Assembly: GCA_002731275.1 (NCBI GenBank) | Contig: PCBK01000027.1 | Coordinates: 28,536-92,535 of the forward strand | Source of the DNA: Deltaproteobacteria bacterium | GTDB lineage: Bacteria; Myxococcota_C; UBA6777 | Reading direction: 5' to 3' | DNA length: 64,000 nt | In this document: positions 25,610-34,667 of the stretch, one piece after another | Layout of the letters: each line of letters starts with the position of its first letter | How positions within the stretch are numbered: position 1 is the first letter of the stretch | Program-made: the position numbers and the translations under genes | Notes under the pieces: model-generated | Database searches by the model: none | Told to the model about the DNA's origin: nothing | What the model saw: only the letters and a program-made list of their open reading frames with translations

Positions 25610-27010
25610 TTACGAGCGAGGGATGAGATGAATGTGAATACCATCTTTGGGGCGGAGCGTGATGCTCGGTTTGAGGACGACAGGGACTTTATCGGAGATC
25701 TCAAAGTCAAAATGTTGAAGGAGGATCGCGAGGATGATCTCACCTTCGAGATGGGCGAAGTGATCGCCGATACACTTCCTTTGACCGAGACTAAATGGGA
25801 AGTACACAAAACGCGAGCTGGAGATCTGCTTTCTGGCTTCAACACGTTCAGGTGTCCAGCGCTCAGGGTCGAAGGTCTCGGGGTCCTGCCAAAAGTCGGG
25901 GTGACGGTGGGTCACGTATTGACTCAGGAAGATGAAGCTATCCGCTGGGATATGGTATCCTGAGACAGTATCGTCTTCGACAGCCCGGCGTGCGAGAGAC
26001 CAAATGGGAGGATAGAGTCGCAGCGTCTCTTTGAAGACATTGGAAAGGTAGGGAAGTTGTTTGAGGTCTTCGAGTGTGGGGGAGCGTCCTTCGAGGACTG
26101 TGTCGAGCTCATGTTGCAGGCGTTGTTTGATATCGGGACGCTTTGAGAGCGCGTAAAATGCCCACGTGATCGCATTTGCTGTGGTCTCGTGTCCTGCGAG
26201 GAGCATCGTCGTACATTCATCTCGAAGCTGCTGAGCGTTCATCTTTTCGCCGGTCTCTTCGTCTTCGACGGCCATAAACATGTCGAGCAGATCGTTGTGT
26301 CGTTCTTCTTTATTTTGTTGCCGTTTCGCGATGATATCATCGATGACATGGTAGATTTGTCTTTTGGACCTGTGAAACTTGAGATTCGCGAGGGTAGGCA
26401 TCCACTCTGGGTAGGGGTAAGGTGCCGAGACGAGGTGGGGAAAATACTCAAGGACGTACGTAAGTGATGGTCCGATCGCGTCGGAGTCACTGCTTGTGTC
26501 GATGCTGAAGAGTGTCTGTCCAGCGATCCCGAGTGTGAGCGTCATCATGGCTTTGGCGACGTCGATCGTCTCGCCTTCGGGGACAGCTCGCCACTGCTCG
26601 ACTGTGCGCTCTGTGAAGCTGCTCATCGTCTCTGCAAAGCCTTCGATACGCTTTCTCATGAACGCCGGCTGCGCGATACGTCTTTGTCTTCGCCAAAAAT
26701 CCCCTTCGCTTGTAACGAGTCCATTGCCCAAAAACAACCGCAGTTTGTGGTATCCTCTCGTTTGTTTGCTGTAATTGTTGATGTTTGTGAGCAATATCTG
26801 TTGGATCATGTCTGGGTGAAAGACCAAAAAGGCTTTGTTCTTACCAAGACGTAAGCCTACGATGTCACCGTACTCCTGACGTGCCTCTGAGAATTTTTTG
26901 AGCGGATCATCCAACAACATCTGTAGGTGTCCGAGTATACTTTTGCTCGGAAGCTGTGGGGCGTGTTTTAATTCAGCAGCGTTGCTGATCGTGGCTTGTG
27001 GGCTTGCCAT
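25610..27010 (-). CDS. Cytochrome P450
   Basis: A 466-residue soluble P450 with all hallmark motifs: I-helix AGHETTANAITWAFY, ETLRLYPPIW (E-x-x-R), a FDPERW segment, and the heme loop FSLGQRKCIGDHFA with thiolate Cys413. The start MASPQATIS at 27010 follows AAAAGGAGCCCACG. No membrane anchor is visible. The general pattern (bacterial class with long-chain-like substrate residues) does not identify the substrate. It is divergent from a TetR gene with 103 bases between starts, which suggests that regulator controls it. No ferredoxin or reductase gene is nearby. Confidence 0.93.
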   Translation of the reverse strand: MASPQATISNAAELKHAPQLPSKSILGHLQMLLDDPLKKFSEARQEYGDIVGLRLGKNKAFLVFHPDMIQQILLTNINNYSKQTRGYHKLRLFLGNGLVTSEGDFWRRQRRIAQPAFMRKRIEGFAETMSSFTERTVEQWRAVPEGETIDVAKAMMTLTLGIAGQTLFSIDTSSDSDAIGPSLTYVLEYFPHLVSAPYPYPEWMPTLANLKFHRSKRQIYHVIDDIIAKRQQNKEERHNDLLDMFMAVEDEETGEKMNAQQLRDECTTMLLAGHETTANAITWAFYALSKRPDIKQRLQHELDTVLEGRSPTLEDLKQLPYLSNVFKETLRLYPPIWSLARRAVEDDTVSGYHIPADSFIFLSQYVTHRHPDFWQDPETFDPERWTPERVEARKQISSSRFVYFPFSLGQRKCIGDHFAHLEGEIILAILLQHFDFEISDKVPVVLKPSITLRPKDGIHIHLIPRS

Positions 27011-27113
27011 CGTGGGCTCCTTTTTGGGCTTTTTGTTTGGCTTGCAATGTTCTTGCTTGTATATTGTGAGTATTTGCTCAGGTTTTCAACTCGCATTTGA
27101 AAAAAGGGATACG

Positions 27114-27728
27114 ATGGTGGAAATGACTCCGAGAAAGCGGCCGAAACAGAAAAGGTCGAAGATGACTGTCGACGCCATTTTGACAGCGACCACTCGTATT
27201 TTGATCGAGGGAGGGTACGACAAGCTGAATACGAACTATGTGGCACAGGTGGCGGGGGTGAGTGTTGGGACGTTGTATCAGTATTTCCCGAACAAAGAGT
27301 CCCTTGTGTTGGCTGTATTCGAAGAGCACGCGGAGGAGATGCTTGGGCTCCTGCGTCGCGCCTCTAGTGATCTGCGCGATGTCCCCCTAGAGACGGCTGT
27401 TCGTGCATATATCCAGACGATGATCGAAGCGCATTGCGTCGATCCGGAGTTGCATCGGACATTGATTCGGCAGGCTCTGCACTTGGGAGTACACATTCAC
27501 CAACATATCCAGAGTGAGGCGATCGCGATCGTGCGGTCATATCTGGAGCTTCATAAGGATACGATCTTGCCGAATAATTTGGACATCGCCGCCTTTTTGC
27601 TCGTGACGATGGTGGAGAGCGCGACACACAATATGGTCGTTGAGTATCCCGATATGTTAAAACACGGCGATGTAGCCGAAGAGTTGGCCTGTGTTGTGTT
27701 GCGTTATCTGCTCCCTCATTCCTTCTAA
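27114..27728 (+). CDS. TetR-family transcriptional regulator
   Basis: The ATG at 27114 with AAAGGG just upstream gives a 204-residue regulator; the longer frame from 26898 overlaps the P450 start and is not needed. The N-terminal HTH is clear: TRILIEGGYDKLNTNYVAQVAGVSVGTLYQYFPNKESLVLAVF. The C-terminal ligand-binding part is helical and contains no motif that tells the ligand. It is divergent from the P450 gene and probably represses it. Its stop codon overlaps that of the convergent luciferase-like gene by four bases. Confidence 0.9.
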   Translation: MVEMTPRKRPKQKRSKMTVDAILTATTRILIEGGYDKLNTNYVAQVAGVSVGTLYQYFPNKESLVLAVFEEHAEEMLGLLRRASSDLRDVPLETAVRAYIQTMIEAHCVDPELHRTLIRQALHLGVHIHQHIQSEAIAIVRSYLELHKDTILPNNLDIAAFLLVTMVESATHNMVVEYPDMLKHGDVAEELACVVLRYLLPHSF

Positions 27729-28717
27729 TCCACCCCATACAACGCAGCGAGAAGACGGTACGATTCGAGCCTAGCCTCGTGATCGTGAATGACAGTCATG
27801 ACCATCAACTCGTCAGCTTGCGCGCGCTCCATGACACGTTCTAGTTTGGTCTGGACTTGTGCAGGTGAACCGTAGATCATCTGTGTACCGACAGGCCCTA
27901 ACCTCATGCGTAACTCTTGCTCTGACCAGTCATTTGCGAGGGCCTCTTCAAAAGATGGGACAGGCACCTCGATCCCCATCATCGCGCTCTGCATTCCTGC
28001 CGCGAGGATCACACAATGTGCGCGGGCGTGGTCTGGATCTTCTGCGCATATGACAGACGCCGCGACGATCACCTCCGGCTCCTCAAAGTACGAAGACGGT
28101 CGAAAATGTTCTTTGTACAAAGACACTGCGGGCAATGGGTCGATCGGACTAAAGTGCGCCGCAAACGCATACCCTGCGCCGACCTCACCTGCTAACTGTG
28201 CGCTCCCACCACTCGAACCCAACATCCATATCGGAGGCAAAGGCACTCCCTGTGGTGTGACTTTGATCCGACGGTATGGGTGCCTCTTCGAAAAACTCCC
28301 CTCCGAGAAAGACATCAGCTCCTGAAAGAGATCCGAAAATTCGACGCCTGGCTGTGCCGCCAGAGCCCTTGATGTAAGCGGGTCCGTGCCTGCTGCTCGA
28401 CCGATTCCAAGATCAATGCGTCCAGGGTGAAGAGCTTCAAGTGTTCTGTACTGTTCGACAACACGCAGAGGGGCATGGTTGGGAAGCATCACGCCACCTG
28501 CGCCGATGCGGATGGACTCCGTGAAGGGAGCGATGTGTGCGATCAAGATCTCTGGCGCGGAGCTGGCGATCATCCCAAGACCGTGGTGCTCTGCGAACCA
28601 TAATCGATGGTATCCAAGCGCATCGACATGTTGCGCCAAACTCTTGGTTCTCTTGAAGGTCTCGACTGTGCTGACATCTGCACCTGTAGGTAGGACATCA
28701 AGGACGGATAATCTCAT
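27725..28717 (-). CDS. Luciferase-like flavin-dependent monooxygenase
   Basis: The ATG at 28717 follows GGGAGAAGTG and starts MRLSVLDVLPTGAD; the extra 49 codons of the long frame lack the family pattern. The 330-residue protein belongs to the bacterial luciferase-like FMNH2-dependent group: GYHRLWFAEHHGLG, SIRIGAGGVMLPNHAPLRVVEQYRTLEALHPGRIDLGIGRA, and PPIWMLGSSGGSA. No second subunit or flavin reductase is adjacent. Substrate unknown. It shares a 210-base divergent region with the double-HTH TetR gene, which holds an inverted repeat. Confidence 0.9.
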   Translation of the reverse strand: MRLSVLDVLPTGADVSTVETFKRTKSLAQHVDALGYHRLWFAEHHGLGMIASSAPEILIAHIAPFTESIRIGAGGVMLPNHAPLRVVEQYRTLEALHPGRIDLGIGRAAGTDPLTSRALAAQPGVEFSDLFQELMSFSEGSFSKRHPYRRIKVTPQGVPLPPIWMLGSSGGSAQLAGEVGAGYAFAAHFSPIDPLPAVSLYKEHFRPSSYFEEPEVIVAASVICAEDPDHARAHCVILAAGMQSAMMGIEVPVPSFEEALANDWSEQELRMRLGPVGTQMIYGSPAQVQTKLERVMERAQADELMVMTVIHDHEARLESYRLLAALYGVD

Positions 28718-28864
28718 CACTTCTCCCTTGTGGTTGTGGGTCACTTGCGAGAGAAAGAGATGGTCATGGAGGGGGATGTTGTAAAGTCTTTGGATGTAGA
28801 GAGGACCGCTAGGAAGAGATGATGTCTTTATTTTTTCAAAGGATTGTAGAAAATATGTTGACAT

Positions 28865-28904
28865 GTTACGTTGCGATAGATAAAGCTATCAATCGTAACG
28901 TAAC
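28865..28904. promoter_or_regulatory. Inverted repeat, candidate TetR operator
   Basis: GTTACGTTGCGA (28865-28876) is repeated inverted as TCGTAACGTAAC (28893-28904), with one mismatch in twelve and a 16-base centre (TAGATAAAGCTATCAA) that itself has a TAG...CTA pairing. It ends 23 bases before the ATG of the double-HTH TetR gene and about 150 bases from the luciferase-like gene start. It is well placed to control both. Confidence 0.7.
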
Positions 28905-28927
28905 GTGTTTTTGATGGAGCGAAGAAG

Positions 28928-29740
28928 ATGCCTCGCAAACAAGTGAAGAAGAAGTCGAAGAAGACCTCCACAAGGGACGTATTGCTTGACGCAGTGCTTG
29001 CTCTACGCGAAGAGACGGAGAAAGCCCCTCATGAGTTGACATTGAATGATGTCTCAGAGCGAGCAGGTGTCTCGCGGATGACGTTGTACCGTCACTTTCC
29101 GACAAAGCAGTCTCTACTGGAGAGCGTACGCGAAGAGCGAGGCATCGAGTTTGTCGAACAAGAAGATGTGAGAGCGCGTATCTTGCGGGCGGTGAGGGAG
29201 GTGCTCGTCAAGGAGGGGTTCTCCGCGACGATGGAGGTGATCGCGGAGAAAGCCGGTGTGGGAGTCGCGACACTGTACCGACAGTTTGGTGACAAGGCGA
29301 GTCTGATCGGGGCCTTTCGAGAGCACCTGCGTCCAAGTGAGATTTTGTCGGAGTTAGCCTTGTCTGAGAGTGAGGACGTGGAGGCTGATTTGTCGACCTT
29401 CGCGACGAGACAGATCGCTGTCTTGCAACAACATCAAGATCTGTTGCTGCTGGCCATCCGGGCAAAGCTCAACAAAGAAGAGGGCACGGATACACTCGCA
29501 TTTAGCGGTGTGACGATTCGTGCCTTGGAGCAATATTTTTCCAAACAATTACAAGCCGGTCGGATCGCAGAGCGTGGGGATTCTCCTCGCGAATTAGCCG
29601 TCGCATTTGTCGGGGCCATGCTCATGTCGGCTTGGTTTTATCCCACGATGTCGGGGGAGCCTCCTGATGCACCTGAACGCATTGGAGCGCGTGTTGCCCG
29701 CATCTTTGTCCACGGAATCCAGGGAGAGAGTCATGAATAA
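28928..29740 (+). CDS. TetR-type regulator with two tandem HTH domains
   Basis: The 270-residue protein has two complete TetR-like DNA-binding segments in a row. The first, at about residues 17-67, reads LTLNDVSERAGVSRMTLYRHFPTKQSLLESV. The second, at about residues 81-130, reads ATMEVIAEKAGVGVATLYRQFGDKASLIGAF. The remaining 140 residues look like one ligand-binding domain. Ordinary TetR proteins have one HTH of this kind and about 200 residues. A basic lysine-rich tail precedes the first HTH. It overlaps the start of the rifampicin-phosphotransferase-like gene by eight bases, so it probably regulates its own operon and, through the inverted repeat upstream, the divergent monooxygenase. Confidence 0.88.
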   Translation: MPRKQVKKKSKKTSTRDVLLDAVLALREETEKAPHELTLNDVSERAGVSRMTLYRHFPTKQSLLESVREERGIEFVEQEDVRARILRAVREVLVKEGFSATMEVIAEKAGVGVATLYRQFGDKASLIGAFREHLRPSEILSELALSESEDVEADLSTFATRQIAVLQQHQDLLLLAIRAKLNKEEGTDTLAFSGVTIRALEQYFSKQLQAGRIAERGDSPRELAVAFVGAMLMSAWFYPTMSGEPPDAPERIGARVARIFVHGIQGESHE

Positions 29741-32465
29741 AGTAGCGGAGATGCCATGGGTGTGTGATTTTGATGACCTCGATCGCCACACATTGCCGTG
29801 GGTTGGCGGAAAGGGAGCCAATCTCGGTGAGATGGTCCAGCAGGGCTTCCCTGTGCCGCCTGGATTTTGTGTGACAACGAGGGCGTACCGGATATTTGTG
29901 GAGAGTGGCGGAGATAGATTGATTGCGTTGTTTGAACAGCTCGGACAATTAGGGGCGCAACAGCTCCCAGAGATCCGCAAGGTCGCGCTCGCGCTCCGTG
30001 AAGCGATGCAAGCGCACCCGATCCCGCAAGAGGTCGAAGACGCGATTCTCGTCGCCTGGAAGGAACATGGAGCGCAACATAGCTACGCTGTTCGTTCGAG
30101 CGCCACGGCAGAAGACCTACCAGGGGCGTCATTTGCGGGGCAGCAGGACACCTACCTCAACGTCCAAGGAGAGGAGATGTTGCTCGATCGTGTGCGCGCT
30201 TGTTGGGCGTCGTTGTTCACAGATCGGGCGATCGTATACAGGCTTCAGAATGGCTTTAAGCACGAAGAGGTCGCGCTCTCTGTTGTTGTCCAGAAGATGG
30301 TCTTGCCACAAGTCTCGGGGATCATGTTTACGGCTGACCCACTCCACCAAAATCGTCGGGTGATTTCCATCGACGCAGGCTTTGGGCTTGGTGAGGCGCT
30401 CGTCTCAGGGAAGGTCTCGGCAGATCTCTACAACGTCCGCAAGGACACGATGACGATCCTCAAGAAGGACATCGCGGACAAGAGACTCGCGATCTGGCCT
30501 GTCGAAGGTGGAGGGACAGTCGAAGAACCTCTCGATGAGGAACGACGTCATGCACAAGTTCTCGGTGATAAAGAGATCCTCGCGCTCGCAGCGCTCGGTC
30601 AAAGGATCGAAGAGCACTATAAAAGTCCACAAGATATCGAGTGGTGTATCGACGATGGTGAATTGTTTGTCGTCCAAAGTCGGCCGATTACATCGTTGTA
30701 TCCGATGATAGCTCCCCTCCCTGACGATGACACGTTGCACGTGTATATGAGCTTTAACCACGCACAGGTGATGCTCGATCCATTCCGTCCACTTGGGGCC
30801 TCTGCGCTTTCACTGATGATGCCATTTGGCAAGGAGGGCGCGATAACACCTGACTGTCCATTCCTTCGGAGGGCTGGTGGACGTCTTTATATCGATCTGA
30901 CAGAGGTGTTGCGTAACGCTCTACCTTACAAAGTGTATCCTGTGTTGTTGGCCAACGCCAACGCGCACATTGCAGAGGCCGTCAAAGAGGTCATCCAAAG
31001 ACCGCGTTTTCGCGAGGAGATGAAGACAGCACCTCACTTCTCATTCTACCGAACTGCACGTCGCTTGCTCTTTCCGCTTATGAGAAAAGCGTTCGTGAAT
31101 ATCTTCTTCGCAAATCCCAAAGGCAAGCTTCAACAGCTCAAGCAATATATTGATGATGAGACTGAGCGTGTTCGCAAAGACATTCACAGTGTCCCTGCTG
31201 GATTGCAGCGGTTTGATAGAACTGTTGAGCATGTTGGGAGCTGTTTTTTACAGCGCATCTTGAACATCTTTTTGCCTGTCGTAGCCGCTGGGTTGGTCAG
31301 CGTCAAGATGCTCGCCCAGCTCGCAGGGACGACAGTCAACGATCCTTTGATCAACGAACTGATGCGCGGGTTGGAGCACAATGTGACGACGGAGATGGAT
31401 CTTCGAGTGGCGGATCTCGCCGAGGTCGCCCGGGCGCATCCTGCTGTGATGAGTGCGTTGCGAGAGGACCCAACGAAGCGCGTGTTAGAGACGCTCTCAG
31501 CGCTCGAAGGTGGTGAGGTCTTCCTCGCGGCGTTGCAAGCGTTTATGGACGAGTACGGTATGAGAGGACCTTCTGAGATCGATGTGACACGGGCGAGATG
31601 GGTGGAGGAACCCACGCCTCTGTTGCAGATGCTCGCAGGCAATCTGACGAGAGAAGGTAACAGTGGGCACAGAGCCCACCACGCGAAGCTTACAAAAGTT
31701 GGCGAGGAGGCTGGTAAGAAGGTCGTTGATGCTGTTCGTAAAAGGCCTTTTGGCTGGTTCAAGGCTCCTCTCGCCAAACGACTGGTCAAGTCCGTACGTG
31801 GTTTCACAGGTGGGCGAGAGCATCCAAAGTTCTTGATGATCCGTTATCTCGGATTGTTTAAAGAGGTCGTCAAAGAGGAAGCGCAGACACTCGTCGAGCA
31901 GGGGCGGATCGGACAAGTCGAAGATATCTACTTTTTGGAGATCGAAGAGATTCGGCGTCTGTTGTCTGGAGAAGAGACATCAGCAGAAGGGACCTCTTGG
32001 ACTGCGTTGATCACGGCACGGCGCGAAGTTCACCAGCATTTTATGACGCTCTCTCCTCCTGGCGTCCTCACAAGCGAAGGAGAGGTCGTCGTCGCGCAGA
32101 TGAAGCGAGACGACATCCCGAAAGGAGCCCTTGGAGGGAGTCCCGCTTCGGCTGGTGTGATAGAAGGGATTGCACGTGTGATTATGGACCCATCTGACGC
32201 TGTCTTGCAGGATGGTGAGATCCTTGTCGCGCCTTTTACGGATCCTGGTTGGACGCCGCTGTTTATCCACGCCTCTGGCCTTGTGATGGAGGTCGGTGGG
32301 CTGATGACACATGGCTCTGTTGTCGCACGAGAGTATGGAATCCCCGCTGTTGTCGGTGTGCTGGAGGCGACGTCGCAGATCAAGAGCGGTCAACGTATCA
32401 GGCTCAATGGAGACAGTGGATACGTCGAGCTGCTCTCCGATGATACGCAGGAGGTGCAGGTATGA
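29733..32465 (+). CDS. Rifampicin phosphotransferase-like (PEP synthase/PPDK superfamily) enzyme
   Basis: The ATG at 29733 overlaps the TetR stop; the product has 910 residues. The N-terminal ATP-grasp domain is evident in GGKGANLGEMVQQGFPVPPGF and YAVRSSATAEDLPGASFAGQQDTYLNVQG, and it closes with VVQSRPITSLYP. The middle HVYMSFNHAQVMLDPFRPLGASA matches the substrate domain of rifampicin phosphotransferases rather than PEP synthases. The C-terminal swivelling His domain has EVGGLMTHGSVVAREYGIPAVVGV with His860 as phosphoryl carrier. The predicted reaction moves a phosphate from ATP, through the His, to a hydroxyl group of a substrate. The substrate is uncertain; it could be an antibiotic or a cell metabolite. 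Confidence 0.83.
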   Translation: MNKVAEMPWVCDFDDLDRHTLPWVGGKGANLGEMVQQGFPVPPGFCVTTRAYRIFVESGGDRLIALFEQLGQLGAQQLPEIRKVALALREAMQAHPIPQEVEDAILVAWKEHGAQHSYAVRSSATAEDLPGASFAGQQDTYLNVQGEEMLLDRVRACWASLFTDRAIVYRLQNGFKHEEVALSVVVQKMVLPQVSGIMFTADPLHQNRRVISIDAGFGLGEALVSGKVSADLYNVRKDTMTILKKDIADKRLAIWPVEGGGTVEEPLDEERRHAQVLGDKEILALAALGQRIEEHYKSPQDIEWCIDDGELFVVQSRPITSLYPMIAPLPDDDTLHVYMSFNHAQVMLDPFRPLGASALSLMMPFGKEGAITPDCPFLRRAGGRLYIDLTEVLRNALPYKVYPVLLANANAHIAEAVKEVIQRPRFREEMKTAPHFSFYRTARRLLFPLMRKAFVNIFFANPKGKLQQLKQYIDDETERVRKDIHSVPAGLQRFDRTVEHVGSCFLQRILNIFLPVVAAGLVSVKMLAQLAGTTVNDPLINELMRGLEHNVTTEMDLRVADLAEVARAHPAVMSALREDPTKRVLETLSALEGGEVFLAALQAFMDEYGMRGPSEIDVTRARWVEEPTPLLQMLAGNLTREGNSGHRAHHAKLTKVGEEAGKKVVDAVRKRPFGWFKAPLAKRLVKSVRGFTGGREHPKFLMIRYLGLFKEVVKEEAQTLVEQGRIGQVEDIYFLEIEEIRRLLSGEETSAEGTSWTALITARREVHQHFMTLSPPGVLTSEGEVVVAQMKRDDIPKGALGGSPASAGVIEGIARVIMDPSDAVLQDGEILVAPFTDPGWTPLFIHASGLVMEVGGLMTHGSVVAREYGIPAVVGVLEATSQIKSGQRIRLNGDSGYVELLSDDTQEVQV

Positions 32466-32956
32466 AGTGGGCAGCCATTTTTTTGGTCGTGGTGTTAGCC
32501 TTTTTGATCATTCTCGCGATCTTGAAGGGAGATGGTGCTCTACAGGCTGGGATGAAAGCCTCCTTCACACAAGGTGTGAAGTTACTTCCTATTTTATTGA
32601 TCGCCTTCTTCATCGCGGGTTTTGTCGAGGTGTTGTTACCTAAGGGGTTTGTCGAGCGGTGGCTCACTGATGCGGCAGGGTGGCAAGGCATCTGTATTGC
32701 CTGGATCGCTGGGATTTTAACACCTGCCGGGACGATCGTCGGTTTACCTATCGCTGCGTCGTTGTACAAAGCGGGGGCTGGGATCGGTGTGTTGATGACG
32801 TACTTGACGAGTTTAGCGCTACTATCGATGATCCGCCTCCCTCTGGAGGTCGGGATTTATGGTCTCAAGCTCACGTTAATTCGTATCGGTGTCTCGATTT
32901 TGCTTCCGCCTGTCGCCGGGGGGATTGCGATTCTCGTCGCGAGTAAGTTTTATTAG
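32462..32956 (+). CDS. Half-size ArsP/COG0701-type permease
   Basis: This 164-residue hydrophobic protein has about five membrane segments. The stretch LLPILLIAFFIAGFVEVLLPKGFVERWL followed by GILTPAGTIVGLPIAASLYKAGAG resembles one half of the predicted permease family COG0701 (ArsP-like). Family members usually have two such halves; only one is present here, so it may dimerise or have lost the other. Its start overlaps the stop of the phosphotransferase-like gene by four bases (ATGA), so it is probably co-translated with it and may export or import the substrate of that enzyme. Confidence 0.65.
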   Translation: MKWAAIFLVVVLAFLIILAILKGDGALQAGMKASFTQGVKLLPILLIAFFIAGFVEVLLPKGFVERWLTDAAGWQGICIAWIAGILTPAGTIVGLPIAASLYKAGAGIGVLMTYLTSLALLSMIRLPLEVGIYGLKLTLIRIGVSILLPPVAGGIAILVASKFY

Positions 32957-33122
32957 GCTACTGTAAGGAAAAAAGCGCACGAGGGAGGGCAGTAGATGGA
33001 GCCTCAGGCAAGGCATGAGGAGAAGGCATGGCTACCGCCATGTCGACGACGAATCACGACGCTTGCGGTTTCAGCTGCAACCTCCACGTGTGTTTCTTTT
33101 TCCTCTACACTTTTTTTCTTGT

Positions 33123-33139
33123 AGTAGCCTTGGGCTACT
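33123..33139 (+). promoter_or_regulatory. Perfect 7-bp hairpin between the two possible LRR starts
   Basis: AGTAGCC (33123-33129) and GGCTACT (33133-33139) form a perfect hairpin with a 3-base loop. The octamer GGCTACTG recurs at 32956-32963. The hairpin lies between ATG 33028 and ATG 33193 of the LRR gene and could affect which start is used. Confidence 0.35.
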
Positions 33140-33192
33140 GGTTTGTGGCATCTTTGTGTGCATCTTCGGCAAAAAAACGACAGGAGCACACA

Positions 33193-34371
33193 ATGAGAGA
33201 CGAGACAGAACGATTTGCGACGTTGAGGGGATTGTTATCAGTCGAACATGCTTACAGTTTACGGTTTGACGAGATCCTGTCACTGTTTCAGGATTGGGAT
33301 GAGCCGGCTGCGGTTCAATATGCACAAGAGCACCTCGCACCGATTGAAGATGAACTGCGTTACGGTACTCTTGCGCTCTGTTGGCCAGATTTTCCCAACG
33401 GAGAGCCGCTACCTTCCTTTCAGTTGATCAGGTCATTTTGTGTCGAGCGGGAGCTGCTCAGATCGGGTCATCTCTCAACCTTCCTCGAACATCCAGCGTT
33501 ACGATGTCTTCGTCACTTTTCGGTGGACGCGCGGGCGCAAGGCTTGATGCGCCAAGAGCTTCAGCTGATCACCACTTGTGAACATCTTTCGGAGATCACG
33601 AAGCTAGGCTTTGCGGAGTGTCAACTGGGCTCAGGAGATGCCCAAATGATCGCCGAGTGTCCATTTTTTTCTCAAGTCCAATCTCTCTCCTTTTATATCA
33701 ACAAGGTCCGCGCGAGTGGGATGGTCGCGTTGTTGTCTTCGCCCCATCTTGCGCTACACGAGTTGCGTTTGGATTATAACGCTGTTGGAGGCGGAGGTTT
33801 ACGTGGTGCCTCTTTTGATATCCCTCCAACGTTGCGTTCCTTGGAGCTGCGAGGAAACAATCTGGAGGATGTCGACATGCAAAGCCTCTTTGGCTGTGAA
33901 GGGTGGGGGCAACTCGAAGTGCTCGGTGTCTCCTCTTGTAAGTTTGGAGATCCAGGCGCGAAAGCTCTCGCAGATGGAGGACTGGTCTCTTTGAAGAGTT
34001 TGGATCTCTCCCACACCCCCATTCAAACACAGGGGGTGATTGATATCGCGCAATCGACCTCCTTCCAAAAGTTAGAGTCTCTGAATTTGTTTGGTTGTAC
34101 CTTTGGTCCAGCCGCGTCTTTTGTGCTCGCGGCAGAAGGTACGCTTCCATCGCTCAAGCAGCTCTCCTTATCCACCTATGAACTTGAACCTGAGGTTATC
34201 GAACAGATGGCTTTCGCGCCGGCGCTCGATGAGGCGACTAGGCGCGCCTGTATGGAGAGAATGTCTCTCTCCAGGCTCGCCTGGAGGGCTAAGAACCTCG
34301 GTATACCTCGTGCACATGCACTCTACAAACACGAACTTATACCTGAGATCATCAAGCACACTTTGGGGTAG
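33193..34371 (+). CDS. Leucine-rich-repeat protein
   Basis: The 392-residue product from ATG 33193 (AGGAG at spacing six) has an N-terminal acidic helical domain of about 120 residues and at least six leucine-rich repeats of the ribonuclease-inhibitor type, for example LRSLELRGNNLEDVDMQSLF, LEVLGVSSCKFGDPGAKALADGG and LKSLDLSHTPIQTQGVIDIAQ. The C-terminus is a short helical cap. A second good ribosome-binding site (GGAG at 33019-33022) allows an ATG at 33028. The resulting 447-residue form would add a hydrophobic segment (CFFFLYTFFLVVALGYWFVAS), making the protein membrane-anchored. A protein-binding role is likely. Confidence 0.78.
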   Translation: MRDETERFATLRGLLSVEHAYSLRFDEILSLFQDWDEPAAVQYAQEHLAPIEDELRYGTLALCWPDFPNGEPLPSFQLIRSFCVERELLRSGHLSTFLEHPALRCLRHFSVDARAQGLMRQELQLITTCEHLSEITKLGFAECQLGSGDAQMIAECPFFSQVQSLSFYINKVRASGMVALLSSPHLALHELRLDYNAVGGGGLRGASFDIPPTLRSLELRGNNLEDVDMQSLFGCEGWGQLEVLGVSSCKFGDPGAKALADGGLVSLKSLDLSHTPIQTQGVIDIAQSTSFQKLESLNLFGCTFGPAASFVLAAEGTLPSLKQLSLSTYELEPEVIEQMAFAPALDEATRRACMERMSLSRLAWRAKNLGIPRAHALYKHELIPEIIKHTLG

Positions 34372-34667
34372 GCTTGTACAAGGACAAATTGAGGAGAGAG
34401 GTCCGCTGTAGGGTTTGTAGCCCTCCAGTATCCCGGAATGTGTGCCTCCAGATTCCTGGAATCTATACTCTCTGTGTCTTTGCTTATGGGGCTTTTGGGA
34501 GGGGATTTCTTCGTTGAGTCGCTGCATAAATGAGCTTTGTGTTTGGTTGGCGTGTGTTTTGCTTTGTGAGTGGGGTGCCATAGAGGTGAAGGTGATGACG
34601 CGGACAGCATGACCTTCACAGGGCGAACGAAGTTCCCATCATACACTGACATAAAAAGGAGCCGAGG

